A stretch of 7,334 nt of DNA from Clostridia bacterium (GTDB taxonomy: Bacteria; Bacillota_E; SLMV01; PUMD01), in assembly GCA_007128555.1 (NCBI GenBank), contig SKXF01000230.1, positions 1 to 7,334 on the forward strand, written 5' to 3'. Below the pieces are notes generated by a model. It did not search any database and was not told the DNA's origin. It worked only from the letters and a program-made list of their open reading frames with translations. Of this stretch, positions 6,856 through 7,334 are shown piece by piece. The translations under genes and the position numbers were made by a program. How positions within the stretch are numbered: the first letter of the stretch is position 1; every line of letters starts with the position of its first letter.

Positions 6856-7334
6856 TAGTTTCGCCCCACTCCCAGCAACCTGAACTCCTTGTCAACGGTT
6901 GCTCTACTGTTGAGCGGCTGCACCACCATGGATCCGTAGACCACCCATTCAGAGGGGTCTACACCGATGAGACGCTCCAGGGACTGCGCATCCTGGAAAT
7001 TTGATCCCGGCTCGACCGGGATCTGCATCAGCGCAGCCTGAGCCTCTGATACTTCCTCCGTAACAAAGACCTCGGGGCGAGCTCCCACGATCGCCTCACC
7101 CCTGCGGACAACAAATCGGATGCTGTGTATGTCGTACTGCCCCGAGGTGCTCTCGCCCTTCAACGTCACCTCCAGGGGGTTGTCACCATCGGGTGTCACC
7201 CTCACCTCGGTGAGAACGACATTGATCCCCTGGATTGTCTCAACACCCTCCGCATGTCTGACGATGGTCATCCCCATCAAAACCAGGCATAAGACCGCCC
7301 CAACGCCTGTTACAAGCAGCAGTATTTGCCGTGC
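6855..7334 (-). CDS. Membrane-anchored protein, 5' end beyond the window, unknown function
   Basis: The reading frame is open to the window edge, so 159 C-terminal residues are visible and the true start lies outside. The first visible residues, ARQILLLVTGVGAVLC followed by LVLMGMTIV, form a hydrophobic segment of about 21 residues: a signal anchor or uncleaved signal peptide. The only cysteine is not in a good lipobox (AVLC). The remaining 135 or so residues are soluble and should be outside the cytoplasm. They have alternating beta-type stretches (INVVLTEVRV, LEVTLKGES, IHSIRFVVRRGEAIVG) and a more helical part (VSEAQAALMQI, AQSLERLIGV). Starts at TTG 7280 or ATG 7277 would cut the helix in half and lack a ribosome-binding site, so I reject them. 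The stop overlaps the next gene start (TAATG). I do not recognise the family; a beta-sandwich sensor or adaptor paired with the four-helix protein is a guess. Confidence 0.75.
   Translation of the reverse strand, partial: ARQILLLVTGVGAVLCLVLMGMTIVRHAEGVETIQGINVVLTEVRVTPDGDNPLEVTLKGESTSGQYDIHSIRFVVRRGEAIVGARPEVFVTEEVSEAQAALMQIPVEPGSNFQDAQSLERLIGVDPSEWVVYGSMVVQPLNSRATVDKEFRLLGVGRN

Noticed and set aside
6022..6858. Long plus-strand open frame of 278 codons opposite the membrane gene and overlapping the oligopeptidase end
   Set aside because: Its product is arginine-, glutamine- and histidine-rich with no recognisable domain, it overlaps well-supported genes on both sides, and such antisense frames are expected in G+C-rich coding DNA.

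Overview
The window reads as prokaryotic chromosomal DNA of fairly high G+C (about 60% by eye). It is densely coded, with Shine-Dalgarno sites in front of most genes and short or overlapping gene junctions. There are six protein-coding genes and no sign of RNA genes, insertion sequences, CRISPR or phage. The taxon cannot be fixed from this sequence. Arginine codons are mostly CGN with some AGG/AGA. Three of the ribosome-binding sites carry GGTGA, which is common in methanogenic archaea but also fits bacteria. An amino-acid- or peptide-using anaerobe is one guess, not a conclusion.

Layout: (1) A plus-strand pair at 87-2593 encodes an opine-dehydrogenase-family enzyme and a cytoplasmic serine hydrolase of the beta-lactamase/penicillin-binding fold. 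They overlap by 4 bp (ATGA) and end at a strong stem-loop (2607-2638). (2) A convergent minus-strand gene (2663-4078) encodes a metal-dependent amidohydrolase related to D-aminoacylases and dihydroorotase/hydantoinase-type enzymes. (3) A divergent plus-strand gene (4232-6304) encodes a cytoplasmic prolyl oligopeptidase (S9A) with every key residue in place. The 153 bp between the two divergent starts should hold both promoters, but no clear boxes are visible. (4) A minus-strand pair at the right end encodes two membrane proteins I do not recognise. One is a single-pass anchored protein running off the window edge, and the other is a four-helix protein coupled to it by a TAATG junction.

The four enzymes share a theme: chemistry on N-substituted amino acids and peptides. 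Opine dehydrogenases make or split secondary-amine amino-acid conjugates, amidohydrolases and beta-lactamase-fold hydrolases cut amides or esters, and the oligopeptidase cuts after proline. A small salvage or specialised-metabolite module is possible. However, only the first two genes are demonstrably linked by structure, and all substrates remain unknown.
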